Shown here: piece by piece, positions 39,558-49,384 of the stretch
Numbering within the stretch: the stretch's first letter is position 1
Layout: the number at the start of each line of letters is the position of its first letter
Origin: an uncultured SAR116 cluster alpha proteobacterium
Lineage (GTDB): Bacteria; Pseudomonadota; Alphaproteobacteria; Puniceispirillales; Marisalimonadaceae
Assembly (NCBI GenBank): GCA_902616615.1
Contig: CACMTN010000002.1
Coordinates: forward strand, 1-64,000
Length of the DNA stretch: 64,000 bases
Direction of reading: 5' to 3'
Made by a program: the position numbers and the translations under genes
Notes under the pieces: model-generated
Database searches by the model: none
What the model was told of the DNA's origin: nothing
What the model saw: the letters and a program-made list of their open reading frames with translations, nothing else

Positions 39558-41690
39558 ATGTTTGAAGTATACAGAAAAGAAATTACCTGGGGTGGTAAAA
39601 CATTGACTTTTGAAACAGGTAAAATTGCTCGTCAAGCTGATGGCGCTGTTATGGTTACATATGGTGGTACCACTGTTTTGTGTACAGCCGTGGGTGCATC
39701 ATCAGCAAAACCAGGCATAGATTTTTTTCCGTTGACCGTAAATTATCAAGAAAAAAGTTTTGCAGCTGGCAGAATTCCTGGCGGTTTTTTCAAAAGAGAA
39801 GGTAGGCCTTCTGAAAAAGAAACACTTGTCTCAAGACTGATTGATAGACCAATTAGACCGTTATTTCACAAAAATTTTAAGAATGAAACACAAATAATCG
39901 CAACTGTTCTTGCACACGACATGGAAAATGATCCTGACATTGTTGCTATTATTGGCGCATCAGCTGCTCTGACGATTTCAGGCCTTCCATTTATGGGACC
40001 CATTGGTGCCTGCAAAATTGGATGGGAAAATAATAATTATATTTTGAATCCAACTATTGATCAAATGAAAAAGTCAAAACTTGATCTAGTTGTTGCGGGT
40101 ACGAGTGAAGGCGTTTTGATGGTTGAATCAGAGGCTTCAGAACTTTCTGAAGAAATAATGTTGGGTGCTGTAGATTATGGACACAAAGCGATGGAAGATG
40201 TGATAAAAGCAATTATTGAATTGGCTGAAGTTGCTGCAAAAGAGCCTAGACCTATACCAGATGAGCCATCTGAAAAAGCTGAATATAAAAAACTAATTAA
40301 GCCGTTTAGAAAAAAATTCGAAAAAGCTTACAAAGAAGTAGACAAATCTAACAGATCAAAACTATTATCTGAAATAAGAGATAATATTTTATCAGAATTT
40401 GATGAAACATCCGATTATACTCTAATATCATCTTTAACTAAAGATTTAGAGGCTGATATTGTAAGAAGTAGTATCTTAAAAACTCAAAAAAGAATAGACG
40501 GTAGAGACACTAAGACAGTTAGGCCAATAATTGCTGAAGTTGGCACATTGCCAAGATCTCATGGTTCAGCACTATTCACCAGAGGTGAAACGCAAACTTT
40601 AGTAGTTGCAACCTTAGGAACAGGTCAGGATGAGCAGATTATTGATGCTTTGGAAGGTGAGTATAGGTCAAGATTCATGTTGCATTATAATTTTCCACCT
40701 TTTTCAGTCGGAGAAGCAGGAAGAGTTGGTTCTCCTGGTAGACGAGAAATTGGACACGGAAAATTGGCATGGAGAGCTATAAATCCGTTGTTACCCTCTG
40801 AAGATGATTTTCCTTATACAGTAAGAGTTGTTTCTGAAGTAACAGAATCAAATGGATCATCTTCTATGGCTACTGTTTGTGGAACTTCTTTGGCATTAAT
40901 GGATGCAGGTGTTCCAATCAAAAAACCAGTTGCAGGTATAGCAATGGGTTTAATTAAAGAGAAAAAAGAGTTTTCAGTGCTTTCAGATATTTTGGGTGAT
41001 GAAGATCATTTAGGGGATATGGATTTCAAAGTTGCTGGGACTGTTGAAGGTATAACAAGTCTTCAAATGGATATTAAAATTACCTCAATTACAAAGGAGA
41101 TTATGGAAATTGCCTTAGAGCAGGCAAAAGAAGGAAGGACTCATATATTAAAAGAAATGAGTAAAGCAATTACTTCTTCAAGAGAAGTTCTGGCAGATAC
41201 AGCTCCTAAAATAACAACTTTGAAGATAAAGTTAGAAAAAATTCGAGATGTTATTGGTCCTGGTGGGAAAGTGATAAGAGAAATTTGTGAAACTACAGGT
41301 GCTAAAGTTGATATTGACGATGATGGCACTGTAAAAATTGCTGCTTCTGATAATGAATCCTCAGAATCAGCATTAAAGAAAATTAATGATATAGTAGCTG
41401 AAGCTGAATTGGGAGTAATTTACACTGGAAAAGTTGTAAAAACTGTTGATTTTGGAGCATTCGTGAATTTTCTTGGCACTAAAGATGGTTTAGTTCACAT
41501 ATCTGAATTACAAAATGGTAGAACTGAAAAAACTACTGACATATGTAAAGAAGGAGATATAGTTAAAGTAAAAGTTATTGGTTTTGACGATAGAGGAAAA
41601 GTAAAATTATCAATGAAAAGAGTAGATCAAGAAACTGGCTCTGATATTGAAAATTCTAATCAAGAAAATGAATTAAGAAGAGGTAATTAA
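39558..41690 (+). CDS. pnp: Polyribonucleotide nucleotidyltransferase (PNPase)
   Basis: PNPase (710 residues) degrades mRNA by phosphorolysis from the 3' end. Two RNase PH domains (about 1-220 and 310-540), a KH domain with [15 protein letters not shown] (about 560-600) and an S1 domain beginning [17 protein letters not shown] (about 620-690) are all present. The ATG has AAAGGA upstream. Its stop overlaps the start of the next gene by one base (TAATG), suggesting translational coupling to the enoyl-CoA hydratase. Confidence 0.97.
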   Translation: MFEVYRKEITWGGKTLTFETGKIARQADGAVMVTYGGTTVLCTAVGASSAKPGIDFFPLTVNYQEKSFAAGRIPGGFFKREGRPSEKETLVSRLIDRPIRPLFHKNFKNETQIIATVLAHDMENDPDIVAIIGASAALTISGLPFMGPIGACKIGWENNNYILNPTIDQMKKSKLDLVVAGTSEGVLMVESEASELSEEIMLGAVDYGHKAMEDVIKAIIELAEVAAKEPRPIPDEPSEKAEYKKLIKPFRKKFEKAYKEVDKSNRSKLLSEIRDNILSEFDETSDYTLISSLTKDLEADIVRSSILKTQKRIDGRDTKTVRPIIAEVGTLPRSHGSALFTRGETQTLVVATLGTGQDEQIIDALEGEYRSRFMLHYNFPPFSVGEAGRVGSPGRREIGHGKLAWRAINPLLPSEDDFPYTVRVVSEVTESNGSSSMATVCGTSLALMDAGVPIKKPVAGIAMGLIKEKKEFSVLSDILGDEDHLGDMDFKVAGTVEGITSLQMDIKITSITKEIMEIALEQAKEGRTHILKEMSKAITSSREVLADTAPKITTLKIKLEKIRDVIGPGGKVIREICETTGAKVDIDDDGTVKIAASDNESSESALKKINDIVAEAELGVIYTGKVVKTVDFGAFVNFLGTKDGLVHISELQNGRTEKTTDICKEGDIVKVKVIGFDDRGKVKLSMKRVDQETGSDIENSNQENELRRGN

Positions 41691-42481
41691 TGAGTGACAT
41701 AATACCAAAAACAGAATGGATAAAAAAATGGACTGATAATGGTGTAGGGTGGATACAGTTAAGTCATGAAAACAAACTTAATCCTTTGTCAGCAGCTTTT
41801 ATTTTAGCTATTAAAGATGCAGCACAAAAATTTGACAATGATCCTTCGATTGGTTGTATTGTTCTAATTGGTTCTGATAAAGCATTTGCCGCTGGAGCGG
41901 ATTTAAAAGAAATGGTCAAACTCAATTATGCTTCTGTATCTGAAAGTAGATATATCGAAAACGGTTGGCTTGATATACCTAAAATACAAACTCCAATGAT
42001 TGCTGGAGTAAAAGGTTACGCATTAGGTGGAGGTTGTGAACTTGCTATGATGTGTGATTTTATAATAGCTAAAGATGATGCAAAATTTGGACAACCTGAA
42101 ATTAATATAGGAGCAATACCAGGTGCTGGTGGTACTCAGAGGCTTACAAGGTCAATTGGTAAATCTAAAGCAATGTATTATGTACTAACTGGAGATATGA
42201 TCTCTTCTGAAGAAGCTGAAAATTGTGGTCTAGTTGCTAAAGTATTTAAAGGTGAAGAATTTGATCTTTCCCTAAAAAAAATAGCTATTAAAATTGCTAA
42301 TCAATCAAAACCATTGGCAAAACTTGCTAAACAAGCTGTAAATGTAGCCTACGAAACAACTTTAGAAGAAGGTGTAAGATCAGAAAGAGCTTTATTCTAC
42401 TCAACTTTTGCTCTTGATGACCATGTTGAGGGAATGGAAGCCTTCTCTGAAAAGCGAAAGCCAGCTTGGAAAAATAAATGA
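41690..42481 (+). CDS. Enoyl-CoA hydratase/isomerase (crotonase family)
   Basis: A 263-residue crotonase-fold enzyme, probably hydrating enoyl-CoA in beta-oxidation. The oxyanion-hole segments are AFAAGADLKEM and YALGGGCELAMMCD, and the catalytic glutamates fall in GGGCE and PEINIGAIPGAGGTQRL, the pattern of short-chain hydratases. It is a stand-alone enzyme, not fused to a dehydrogenase. It is coupled to pnp through TAATG and converges on fabI with a 7-bp gap. Confidence 0.93.
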   Translation: MSDIIPKTEWIKKWTDNGVGWIQLSHENKLNPLSAAFILAIKDAAQKFDNDPSIGCIVLIGSDKAFAAGADLKEMVKLNYASVSESRYIENGWLDIPKIQTPMIAGVKGYALGGGCELAMMCDFIIAKDDAKFGQPEINIGAIPGAGGTQRLTRSIGKSKAMYYVLTGDMISSEEAENCGLVAKVFKGEEFDLSLKKIAIKIANQSKPLAKLAKQAVNVAYETTLEEGVRSERALFYSTFALDDHVEGMEAFSEKRKPAWKNK

Positions 42482-42488
42482 TTTAAAA

Positions 42489-43292
42489 CTATACTAAGTC
42501 TTCTTGCTTAGGTATGGCAACACTGTGTAATCCACCATCTACATGATGAACATTTCCTGTTACCCCAGATGAAAGTTCTGAAGTTAAGTATAAAGCCGCA
42601 TTGCCTACTTCATTTAATTGAGGATTAAATTTAAGTGGGGCAACATTTTCAGAATACCTAAATACGTGTCGAGCACCCGAAATAGCTGCTCCTGCAAGAG
42701 TTTTTACTGGACCAGCTGACAAGGCGTTTACCCTAATTTTATTTTTGCCTAGATCCATCGCTAGATATTTAATTGAAGCCTCTAACGCTGATTTTGCTAC
42801 TCCCATTACATTATAATTTGGTGTAGTTCTTTCGGCACCAAGATAAGATAAAGTGAGTAAACTTCCTCCTTTCGCAGACATAAGAGGTAAGGTCGACTTT
42901 GCAATTCTTGTAAAACTAAATGCAGATATATCTAAGGAATTTAAGAAGTTTTCTCTGCTGCAATTAACATATTTTCCTTTCAGCTCTTCTTTATCAGAAT
43001 AGGCAAGAGCATGAACAACAAAGTCAATATTGTCCCATATTTTTGAAATATTTTTAAACATGTTTTCTATAGAATTTAAATCACTCGAAGGTTTAGATAC
43101 ATCGCACTCAAAAGCTTTGTCTGATTTTATAGAGACCATTAATGGTGTTAGTCTTTTGTTAAAACTTTCATTTTGAAATGAAAAAGCTAATTCAGCACCA
43201 TGGTCAGCTAATATTTTTGCAATACCCCAAGCTATTGAACGTTCATTTGCAACACCCATTATAAGTCCTTTTTTCCCTTTCATTATAGACAT
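42489..43292 (-). CDS. fabI: Enoyl-[acyl-carrier-protein] reductase (NADH) FabI
   Basis: FabI (267 residues) catalyses the last reduction of fatty acid elongation. It is an SDR-fold protein with GVANERSIAWGIAK as the nucleotide-binding region (FabI-specific GxxxxxSxxxG) and the catalytic Tyr-x6-Lys in YNVMGVAKSALEAS. The SD-to-ATG arrangement is standard and it starts 11 bp after the fabB stop. It is the last gene of the fabA-fabB-fabI group. Confidence 0.95.
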   Translation of the reverse strand: MSIMKGKKGLIMGVANERSIAWGIAKILADHGAELAFSFQNESFNKRLTPLMVSIKSDKAFECDVSKPSSDLNSIENMFKNISKIWDNIDFVVHALAYSDKEELKGKYVNCSRENFLNSLDISAFSFTRIAKSTLPLMSAKGGSLLTLSYLGAERTTPNYNVMGVAKSALEASIKYLAMDLGKNKIRVNALSAGPVKTLAGAAISGARHVFRYSENVAPLKFNPQLNEVGNAALYLTSELSSGVTGNVHHVDGGLHSVAIPKQEDLV

Positions 43293-43303
43293 TACAAGTT
43301 CTC

Positions 43304-44533
43304 TTAATTATATTTACAAAATGCAAGGCAGGCATTTGTTCCACCAAAGCCAAAAGAATTTGATAATGCCAGATTTATTTCGATATCTTTTATTGTTTTT
43401 CTTGGTATTTCAATATTTCCAATTTCTGGATCATCACTATTTATATTTGCCGAACCAGATATAAAATTGTTATTCATCATAATTAATGTATAAATAGCTT
43501 CGTGAACACCAGTTGCTCCTAAGGAATGACCTGTTATAGATTTCGTGCTTGTCAGTTTCGGAAGGTAATCTTTATCTTTAAACACTTCTCTAATAGCGTG
43601 AAGCTCTTGCATGTCTCCAACAGGTGTGCTTGTGCCATGAGCATTTATATAATCAACTCTTTGAGTTATACCTCTAAGAGTTTCATTCATGCATCTTATT
43701 GCACCTTCACCACTTGGCGCAACCATATCATAACCATCTGAATTAGCACAATGTCCAATTATTTCACCATATATTTTGGCGCCTCTAGCTTTTGCATGTT
43801 CAAGTTCTTCCAGAACAAGCATCCCACCCCCACCAGCAATTACAAACCCATCTCGGTTTATATCATAAGGTCTCGAGGCTAACTCAGGTGTTTCATTAAA
43901 TTTACTAGACATAGCTCCCATCGCGTCAAAAAGAACAGAAAGTGTCCAGTCTAATTCTTCACCGCCTCCAGCAAAAATTATATCCTGATTACCATATCTA
44001 ATTTGATCTGCACCAATTCCTATGCAATGAGCAGAAGTTGAACAAGCAGAGGTTATAGAAAAATTAATACCTTTAATTTTAAAAAAAGTTGCAATACATG
44101 CTGATACTGTTGAACTCATACATCTTGGAACCATAAAAGGACCAACTCTTTTTGGTCCTTTTTCCCTTGCAATATCAAATGATTGAAGCATATTAGCAGT
44201 ACTAGGACCACCTGATCCAGCGATTAGACCAGTTTTTGGGTTAGAAACTTCTTTATCTGTTAGCCCAGCATCTTTTATTGCTTGTTGCATTGATAGTACA
44301 GAATAAGCTGCGCCAGCACCCATAAATCTTAGTTGTTTTTTATCAATATATTCATCTAAGTTAATTTTTACTGTTCCATGAACCTGACTTCTAAAACCCA
44401 TTTCTTTATAAACATCGGCCTTAACAATTCCAGATTTTTGATTAATTAGTGATTTTTTCACTTCTTCGACATCATTTCCAATCGAACTAACAATACCCAT
44501 TCCAGTTATAACAACTCTTTTTGTGTTAATCAT
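43304..44533 (-). CDS. fabB: 3-oxoacyl-ACP synthase I (FabB)
   Basis: A 409-residue condensing enzyme needed to elongate unsaturated acyl-ACP. The catalytic triad is Cys164 in [10 protein letters not shown], His299 in [11 protein letters not shown] and His336 in [12 protein letters not shown], with Lys331 nearby. It lies downstream of fabA (25-bp gap), and the FabA/FabB pair is the classical anaerobic route to unsaturated fatty acids. Confidence 0.95.
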   Translation of the reverse strand: MINTKRVVITGMGIVSSIGNDVEEVKKSLINQKSGIVKADVYKEMGFRSQVHGTVKINLDEYIDKKQLRFMGAGAAYSVLSMQQAIKDAGLTDKEVSNPKTGLIAGSGGPSTANMLQSFDIAREKGPKRVGPFMVPRCMSSTVSACIATFFKIKGINFSITSACSTSAHCIGIGADQIRYGNQDIIFAGGGEELDWTLSVLFDAMGAMSSKFNETPELASRPYDINRDGFVIAGGGGMLVLEELEHAKARGAKIYGEIIGHCANSDGYDMVAPSGEGAIRCMNETLRGITQRVDYINAHGTSTPVGDMQELHAIREVFKDKDYLPKLTSTKSITGHSLGATGVHEAIYTLIMMNNNFISGSANINSDDPEIGNIEIPRKTIKDIEINLALSNSFGFGGTNACLAFCKYN

Positions 44534-44558
44534 TTTTTAACCTATATAACTAATTTAA

Positions 44559-45065
44559 CTAATCTTGAAAAAGCCCAACTCTTATGTCGGATGCTTCAAA
44601 AACTATTTTCTTATCACAGATAACTTTTCCATCAGCAATTCCAAGAATTAGTTTCCTCATAATAATGCGTTTAAAATCAAGTAAATATTCTACTTTTTTA
44701 GCTATGGGCAATATTTGGCCTGAAAATTTCACTTCTCCAACTGATATAGCCCTTCCTTTTCCTCTCCCACCCATGTTTCCAAGAGAAAAACCTAAAAGTT
44801 GCCATAACGCGTCCATTCCTAAGCATCCTGGCATAACAGGATCGTTTTCAAAGTGACAAGGAAAAAACCATTTATCAGGCGTGATTTTAAACTGAGCATG
44901 TGCAGTGCCTTTATTATATGCGCCTCCAGTTTCTTTAATGCTAGTCACTTCGTCAAACATCAGCATAGGAGGTAAAGGTAATTTAGGAAAATCAACTCCT
45001 GCTAGTTTACCTTTTGCGCAATCAATCAATTCTTCATAATTAAATGAATCTTTAAATAGAGCCAA
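44559..45065 (-). CDS. fabA: 3-hydroxydecanoyl-ACP dehydratase/isomerase FabA
   Basis: FabA (168 residues) dehydrates 3-hydroxydecanoyl-ACP and isomerises the product, starting unsaturated fatty acid synthesis. Catalytic His71 is in PCHFENDPVMPGC and Asp85 in GMDALWQLLG, matching positions 70 and 84 in E. coli. The start is TTG at 45065 with GAAGG nine bases upstream (complement of 45075-45079); the ATG at 45081 is in another frame. A TATAAT hexamer on the minus strand (45105-45110) may be the -10 of the operon. The irr gene frequent upstream in relatives is missing. Confidence 0.94.
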   Translation of the reverse strand: MALFKDSFNYEELIDCAKGKLAGVDFPKLPLPPMLMFDEVTSIKETGGAYNKGTAHAQFKITPDKWFFPCHFENDPVMPGCLGMDALWQLLGFSLGNMGGRGKGRAISVGEVKFSGQILPIAKKVEYLLDFKRIIMRKLILGIADGKVICDKKIVFEASDIRVGLFQD

Positions 45066-45130
45066 TATACAATACCTTCATAACAATTAAATTATCCTAC
45101 AATAATTATAAAAAACAATAAATAAAACAA

Positions 45131-45679
45131 TTATAGCAAATTAATTTCTATAGATCCCCAAATAGCATCTCTTTTTATCCAACCTATAAACACTTTTTTT
45201 TTTATGATCTCAACTTTACACCAATTTACATTACATTTTTTTATATTAATTAGTAAATTAGGCAGAAGTTTGGCTAAAGAATTACCAGAACTTGATGGTA
45301 TCTTTTTTAAAAAAGTCGTTTCTGTAATTAACCCAGTTCTAGATGAAGAGAGTAACTGCGTATGTATCCATCCAGAGATATTATTAAATGTTACAACTTT
45401 CCTCCAATTATTATATTCGGCAATTATTTTCAAGGGATGTCCCTTTTGTTTAAATTCGAATTTTACAGGAAACTCCTTGCCAGGCCCTGATCTCATATAA
45501 GTCAGTGAATTTTTTAATGATACTATTCTTGGTATTTTTAAACCGCTTCCATTTATTGAAATTTTTGGTTTTTCTGTTTTAGAAATAGCGTTTGTTACAG
45601 ATATTGAGAAAGTTATCATCAAAAATATTGGAATTGAAAAAAACATTTTATATTTACAAATGTATTTGTAAAACTTCAT
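45131..45679 (-). CDS. Exported bacterial SH3-domain protein
   Basis: A 182-residue protein with an N-terminal signal or membrane anchor (about 12-32) and two SH3-like repeats. The first (about 55-110) reads LTYMRSGPGKEFPVKFEF and ends near SGWIHTQLLS; the second (about 120-175) has GWIKRDAIWGS. Such proteins are periplasmic and may bind peptidoglycan, but the role is unknown. I prefer ATG 45679, 5 bp after the moeB stop; ATG 45706 would overlap moeB and has no ribosome-binding site. Confidence 0.75.
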   Translation of the reverse strand: MKFYKYICKYKMFFSIPIFLMITFSISVTNAISKTEKPKISINGSGLKIPRIVSLKNSLTYMRSGPGKEFPVKFEFKQKGHPLKIIAEYNNWRKVVTFNNISGWIHTQLLSSSRTGLITETTFLKKIPSSSGNSLAKLLPNLLINIKKCNVNWCKVEIIKKKVFIGWIKRDAIWGSIEINLL

Positions 45680-45684
45680 ACCGC

Positions 45685-46434
45685 TTATTTTGAGCAGACT
45701 GGACATTGATAATTTTTAACTAATTTAATTTTATCTAGATTTTGAGTTAACCCATCATACAAAAATAGATATCCTGCAGTTGATGAATAATTTTTAATAG
45801 CTACTTCTTTAATTGCTTCGTTAACTTGCATGCTTCCAATTAGACCGGTAACAGGTCCGATTATCCCAGCTTCCCTACAATTTGTTGTTGGAGCTTTTTC
45901 ATAAGTTTTTGGAAAAACACATTCATAACAGGGATAATGTTTACTGACCCCACTTTTCCAAATTGATAATTGTCCTTCAAATTGTACTGCGGAACCTGAA
46001 ATTAAAATTTTTTTATTTTTGTGAGATAAATAATTCAATGTATACTTTGTTTTAGGATTATCAGAACAATCAAAAATTAAGTCAAAATGTTTAATATCTA
46101 TATTCTCATCAAAAATTTTTTTCCTTGAAATCAATGTAATATTTGGATTTATTTTTTTACACTCTAACACTAAATTTTCTGCTTTGCTATTGCCAAGACA
46201 ATTGTTTTTGTGAGCGATTTGCCGATTTAGGTTACTAACTTCAATTATGTCTTGATCATAAATTTCTATGTGTCCAAAGCCTGCAGCAGATGTGTAGAGT
46301 GCCACTGGACAACCCAAACCACCAGCGCCAACAATCAAACATTTAGTATTGAGTAATTTCTCCTGGCCTTCCTCGTCAAAGTTTGGAATTATTACTTGTC
46401 TTGCGTATCTACTTAAATCTTTGTCATTAAGCAT
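45685..46434 (-). CDS. HesA/MoeB/ThiF-family adenylyltransferase
   Basis: A 249-residue E1-like enzyme that would adenylate the C-terminus of a ThiS- or MoaD-like sulfur carrier. The ATP-binding loop is GAGGLGCPVALY near residue 37, followed by NLNRQIAH and the DCSDNPKTKY segment. Zinc-type cysteine pairs are at CYEC and, at the very end, CPVC. There is no C-terminal rhodanese domain. MoeB or ThiF cannot be separated from sequence; no moaD or thiS is nearby. It overlaps coaBC by 8 bp. Confidence 0.88.
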   Translation of the reverse strand: MLNDKDLSRYARQVIIPNFDEEGQEKLLNTKCLIVGAGGLGCPVALYTSAAGFGHIEIYDQDIIEVSNLNRQIAHKNNCLGNSKAENLVLECKKINPNITLISRKKIFDENIDIKHFDLIFDCSDNPKTKYTLNYLSHKNKKILISGSAVQFEGQLSIWKSGVSKHYPCYECVFPKTYEKAPTTNCREAGIIGPVTGLIGSMQVNEAIKEVAIKNYSSTAGYLFLYDGLTQNLDKIKLVKNYQCPVCSK

Positions 46435-47872
46435 TTAAGTCACTTCGATTATAATTAATTAAAAGATCACTGATTTTATTAGCTAAGTGAAAAGCTACTG
46501 ATTTTTTACTTTGTCTTTTCCATTCTTTACAATTATTTTTATCTATAACAAATACTTTATTAAAATCTTCTCCAAAAACTTTATTATTACTCACATCATT
46601 TGCAATAATCAGATCAATATTTTTAGATACTAATTTGGAATAAGCATATTTTTTAATATTATTTGTTTCTGCAGAAAACCCAATTACAAGCTTTGGCCTA
46701 AGACTGCTTTTAGCAACTGTCTCTAAAATATCAGGGTTTTTTTGAGTCTCAAATAACAAATTATCTTTTGTTTTTTTAATTTTATTATTTGTATTAATTT
46801 TTTTATTTGAAGATGTTTTCGGTATTAATTTCCAATCAGCGACCGCAGCGCTGCAAATTAAAATATCTGTAGGCAAATGATGATTAATATTATCTAACAT
46901 TTCTTGAGCAGATTTAACCTGTATTAAATTTTTACAATTTGGAAAAGGTATATTTACAGGACCAGTAATTAGAGTAACTTTAGCTCCTCTTTTTGTTAAC
47001 TCAGTAGCTAATTCAAAACCTTGTTTCCCAGAGGATTTGTTGCTTATAAATCTTATTGGGTCAATCTCTTCTATTGTTGGTCCTGCAGTGATTAAAATTG
47101 ATACATCTTTAAATTGATTAGCTAGACGTTTATTTCTATTTAAATACGATAAAACAGTTTCAATTATTAATTTAGGTTCTGGAAATCTTCCTGTGCCATT
47201 TTCCCCACATGCCATATCACCAGTATCTGGCTCAATAAATTGTATCCCCCGTTCTGATAATTTTTTATAATTTTCACGAGTAGCCAAGTTGTTCCACATA
47301 ACAGGGTTCATTGAAGGTGCAAAAATTATCTTAGAGGAAGATGCTAGTAAAATTGTACTTGCTAAATCGTCGGCCAGACCATTAGCAAATTTTCCCATAA
47401 TATTAGCTGTTGCAGGAGCTACTAATATTATATCTGGCTTTCTAGCCAACTTGATATGGTTCATTTTTGTTTCGTCTTCAACAGAAAATAAATCAGTATA
47501 ACATTTTTTTTCATTTAAACTTGTTACTAATAGAGGAGTTATAAATTTTTGGGCTGACTTTGTCAAAACCACATCAAGCTCAATATCAGTTTTTTTTATT
47601 AATCTAATAATTTCAAGAGATTTGTAAGACGCTATGCCACCACAAATAATTAATAATATTTTTATTTTAAAGTTATATTGTTTTTTTATGGGTAAAAATT
47701 TTTCAATTTCAATCTCTAGATTTGAGCATAACTCTATAATAAAATTATGTTTGCTAGTTGGTATCTTATTGAGCTTTTTCCAATTTGAAATGGCGGAGGG
47801 TTTAATTTTTAACTTTTCAGCCACAACACCTGTTCCACCAAGTAAAGATATTAGTTGAGAGATTTTATTCAT
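46427..47872 (-). CDS. coaBC: CoaBC (phosphopantothenoylcysteine synthetase/decarboxylase) with N-terminal helix-turn-helix domain
   Basis: This 481-residue protein carries both steps from 4'-phosphopantothenate to phosphopantetheine in CoA synthesis. The decarboxylase part has His139, Asn189 (PSMNPVMW) and Cys222 (MACGENGTGR), each exactly 64 positions after E. coli His75, Asn125 and Cys158. The synthetase part starts near ILITAGPTIEEIDPIRFISN (about 259). Residues 4-60 are an extra domain resembling a Cro/YdaS-type helix-turn-helix (LLGGTGVVAEKLKIKPSAIS, then NWKKLNKIP). No ATG, GTG or TTG lies in frame between that domain and the enzyme core, so it is a true fusion unless the annotated start is wrong. 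Confidence 0.93.
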   Translation of the reverse strand: MNKISQLISLLGGTGVVAEKLKIKPSAISNWKKLNKIPTSKHNFIIELCSNLEIEIEKFLPIKKQYNFKIKILLIICGGIASYKSLEIIRLIKKTDIELDVVLTKSAQKFITPLLVTSLNEKKCYTDLFSVEDETKMNHIKLARKPDIILVAPATANIMGKFANGLADDLASTILLASSSKIIFAPSMNPVMWNNLATRENYKKLSERGIQFIEPDTGDMACGENGTGRFPEPKLIIETVLSYLNRNKRLANQFKDVSILITAGPTIEEIDPIRFISNKSSGKQGFELATELTKRGAKVTLITGPVNIPFPNCKNLIQVKSAQEMLDNINHHLPTDILICSAAVADWKLIPKTSSNKKINTNNKIKKTKDNLLFETQKNPDILETVAKSSLRPKLVIGFSAETNNIKKYAYSKLVSKNIDLIIANDVSNNKVFGEDFNKVFVIDKNNCKEWKRQSKKSVAFHLANKISDLLINYNRSDLNA

Positions 47873-47898
47873 AAGTTAAGGCCTATAACAAAAAAATT

Positions 47899-47904
47899 AT
47901 TATA
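47899..47904 (-). promoter_or_regulatory. Possible -10 hexamer for coaBC
   Basis: The minus strand reads TATAAT here, 27 bases before the coaBC ATG, and it lies just after the hairpin at 47920-47945 that could end the ubiEB transcript. No convincing -35 hexamer was found at 16-18 bases, and TATAAT is not rare in this base composition. Confidence 0.25.
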
Positions 47905-47919
47905 GATGAATTATATGAA

Positions 47920-47945
47920 AAATAAATGAAATTTTTCATTTATTT
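47920..47945 (-). terminator. AT-rich perfect hairpin after ubiB (candidate terminator)
   Basis: Arms 47920-47930 and 47935-47945 are perfect inverted repeats of 11 bp around a 4-base loop; each arm holds a single G or C. On the minus strand the hairpin spans the ubiB stop codon and is followed by a short T-rich stretch. It may end or attenuate the ubiEB transcript before coaBC. Confidence 0.4.
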
Positions 47946-49384
47946 GAAAAAAATTCATCAATTTTATTAACAATTTCAGGAATTTTCAATAATGCAATCT
48001 TGTTTTTATGAAACCATTCTTCCAGTACTTCAAATGGATCGTGTGTTTCATTAATCCATTTGTCTATTAAGGGTCTGGACAACTCCCACATATTAATATT
48101 TGGATTTATTTGTCTAGTTGTGCCTTCTGCCATTAACATTGTTTTTTGTAATAAAGTAAATTGTGGTTGAACTTCAATATTGAATTTCTTAGACAAACTC
48201 AGTATTTGCCCTAGTAATTTAGCCAAAGAAACTTCACCAATTGGCTTATTTAAGATAGGTGTAGAAATAGCTCTTATTGCTTGAGATAAATGATCATGCG
48301 AAATATCCTTACTTAGCATATTTGCCTCATGGTGTATCTCAACTACTTTTTTATAATTTTTATTTAGAAGATATGTAAGCAATAAAGCTAAAAATTGCCT
48401 ATCTTTATTTGATAGTCTACCCATAATACCAAAATCAATAGGAACGAGATTCCCTTTTTGATCTATTAGAATATTTCCAGGATGCATATCACCGTGAAAA
48501 AAACCATCACGAAAAACTTGGAGGAAAAAAACTTCAGTACCAATTTCAGTTATACTTTTGATATCATGTTTAGAGGCAAGTAGCGACTTTAAATCATCAA
48601 TCCTGATACCTTCTATAAATTCAAGAACGAGCATATTTTTGGTTGTAAATTCCCAAAAAATTTTTGGCACTTTATAATTAGGATGAAATTTAAAATTCTC
48701 TGCAAGTTCATCTGCCGCAGATGCTTCCAATGTTAAATCAAGTTCGTTTAAGGAAACTTCAGATAATACCTCAACATTTTTTGAAAGTTTAAGTCTTTTG
48801 ATACTTGGAATACAAAATTCAAAGAACTTTGTAATCCAGTAAAAAAAAGTAAAGTCTCTAAATAATTGATCATGAATATTTGGTTTTAAAATTTTTATTG
48901 CTACTTTTTTACCAGTTTTAAGGACACCAGTGTGTACCTGAGCAACAGAAGCGCTTGCAATTGGTTCTTCATCAAAAGAAGATAAATTTTCTTTAAGAAG
49001 ATTTACATTCTCATTATTAATTATTTTTTTAGCTATGGCATATGGCATAGGTTTTAAATTATCTTGTAAAGACTTAAGTTTATCACATGTTTGCTTTCCT
49101 AGAAGATCAGGTCTTGTTGATAATGCTTGACCAAATTTTATATATCCTGGTCCTAAATTAACTAAACAATTAAGTAGTTTATTTCCAATTTCTTTTTCGT
49201 TTTTGTTACCTAATAAAAAATTTAAAAATTTTAAAATTAATTTTATTTGTTTATTAAAATATTTATTTTTGATCAAAAGGGATAAAATGCCTGTCCTAAT
49301 TATTTTGATGAATATTATAATACTTTTAATTAAGAAGATTGGTGTTTTCCATGCAGGATATTCTAACTTCTCTTGTATGTACAT
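47936..49384 (-). CDS. ubiB: UbiB-family atypical kinase (ubiquinone biosynthesis)
   Basis: UbiB (482 residues) is an ADCK/ABC1-type protein needed for ubiquinone synthesis. KxGQ is present as KFGQ at 83-86, the A-rich loop is ASASVAQVHTG (143-153), the ATP lysine is in VAIKILKP (about 164), HGDMHPGN is at 297-304 and DFG at 317-319. It lacks the two C-terminal membrane helices of E. coli UbiB, and the protein ends about 60 residues shorter. A hydrophobic N-terminal stretch (about 14-40) could serve as membrane contact. The start codon directly abuts the ubiE stop. Confidence 0.93.
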   Translation of the reverse strand: MYIQEKLEYPAWKTPIFLIKSIIIFIKIIRTGILSLLIKNKYFNKQIKLILKFLNFLLGNKNEKEIGNKLLNCLVNLGPGYIKFGQALSTRPDLLGKQTCDKLKSLQDNLKPMPYAIAKKIINNENVNLLKENLSSFDEEPIASASVAQVHTGVLKTGKKVAIKILKPNIHDQLFRDFTFFYWITKFFEFCIPSIKRLKLSKNVEVLSEVSLNELDLTLEASAADELAENFKFHPNYKVPKIFWEFTTKNMLVLEFIEGIRIDDLKSLLASKHDIKSITEIGTEVFFLQVFRDGFFHGDMHPGNILIDQKGNLVPIDFGIMGRLSNKDRQFLALLLTYLLNKNYKKVVEIHHEANMLSKDISHDHLSQAIRAISTPILNKPIGEVSLAKLLGQILSLSKKFNIEVQPQFTLLQKTMLMAEGTTRQINPNINMWELSRPLIDKWINETHDPFEVLEEWFHKNKIALLKIPEIVNKIDEFFSNK

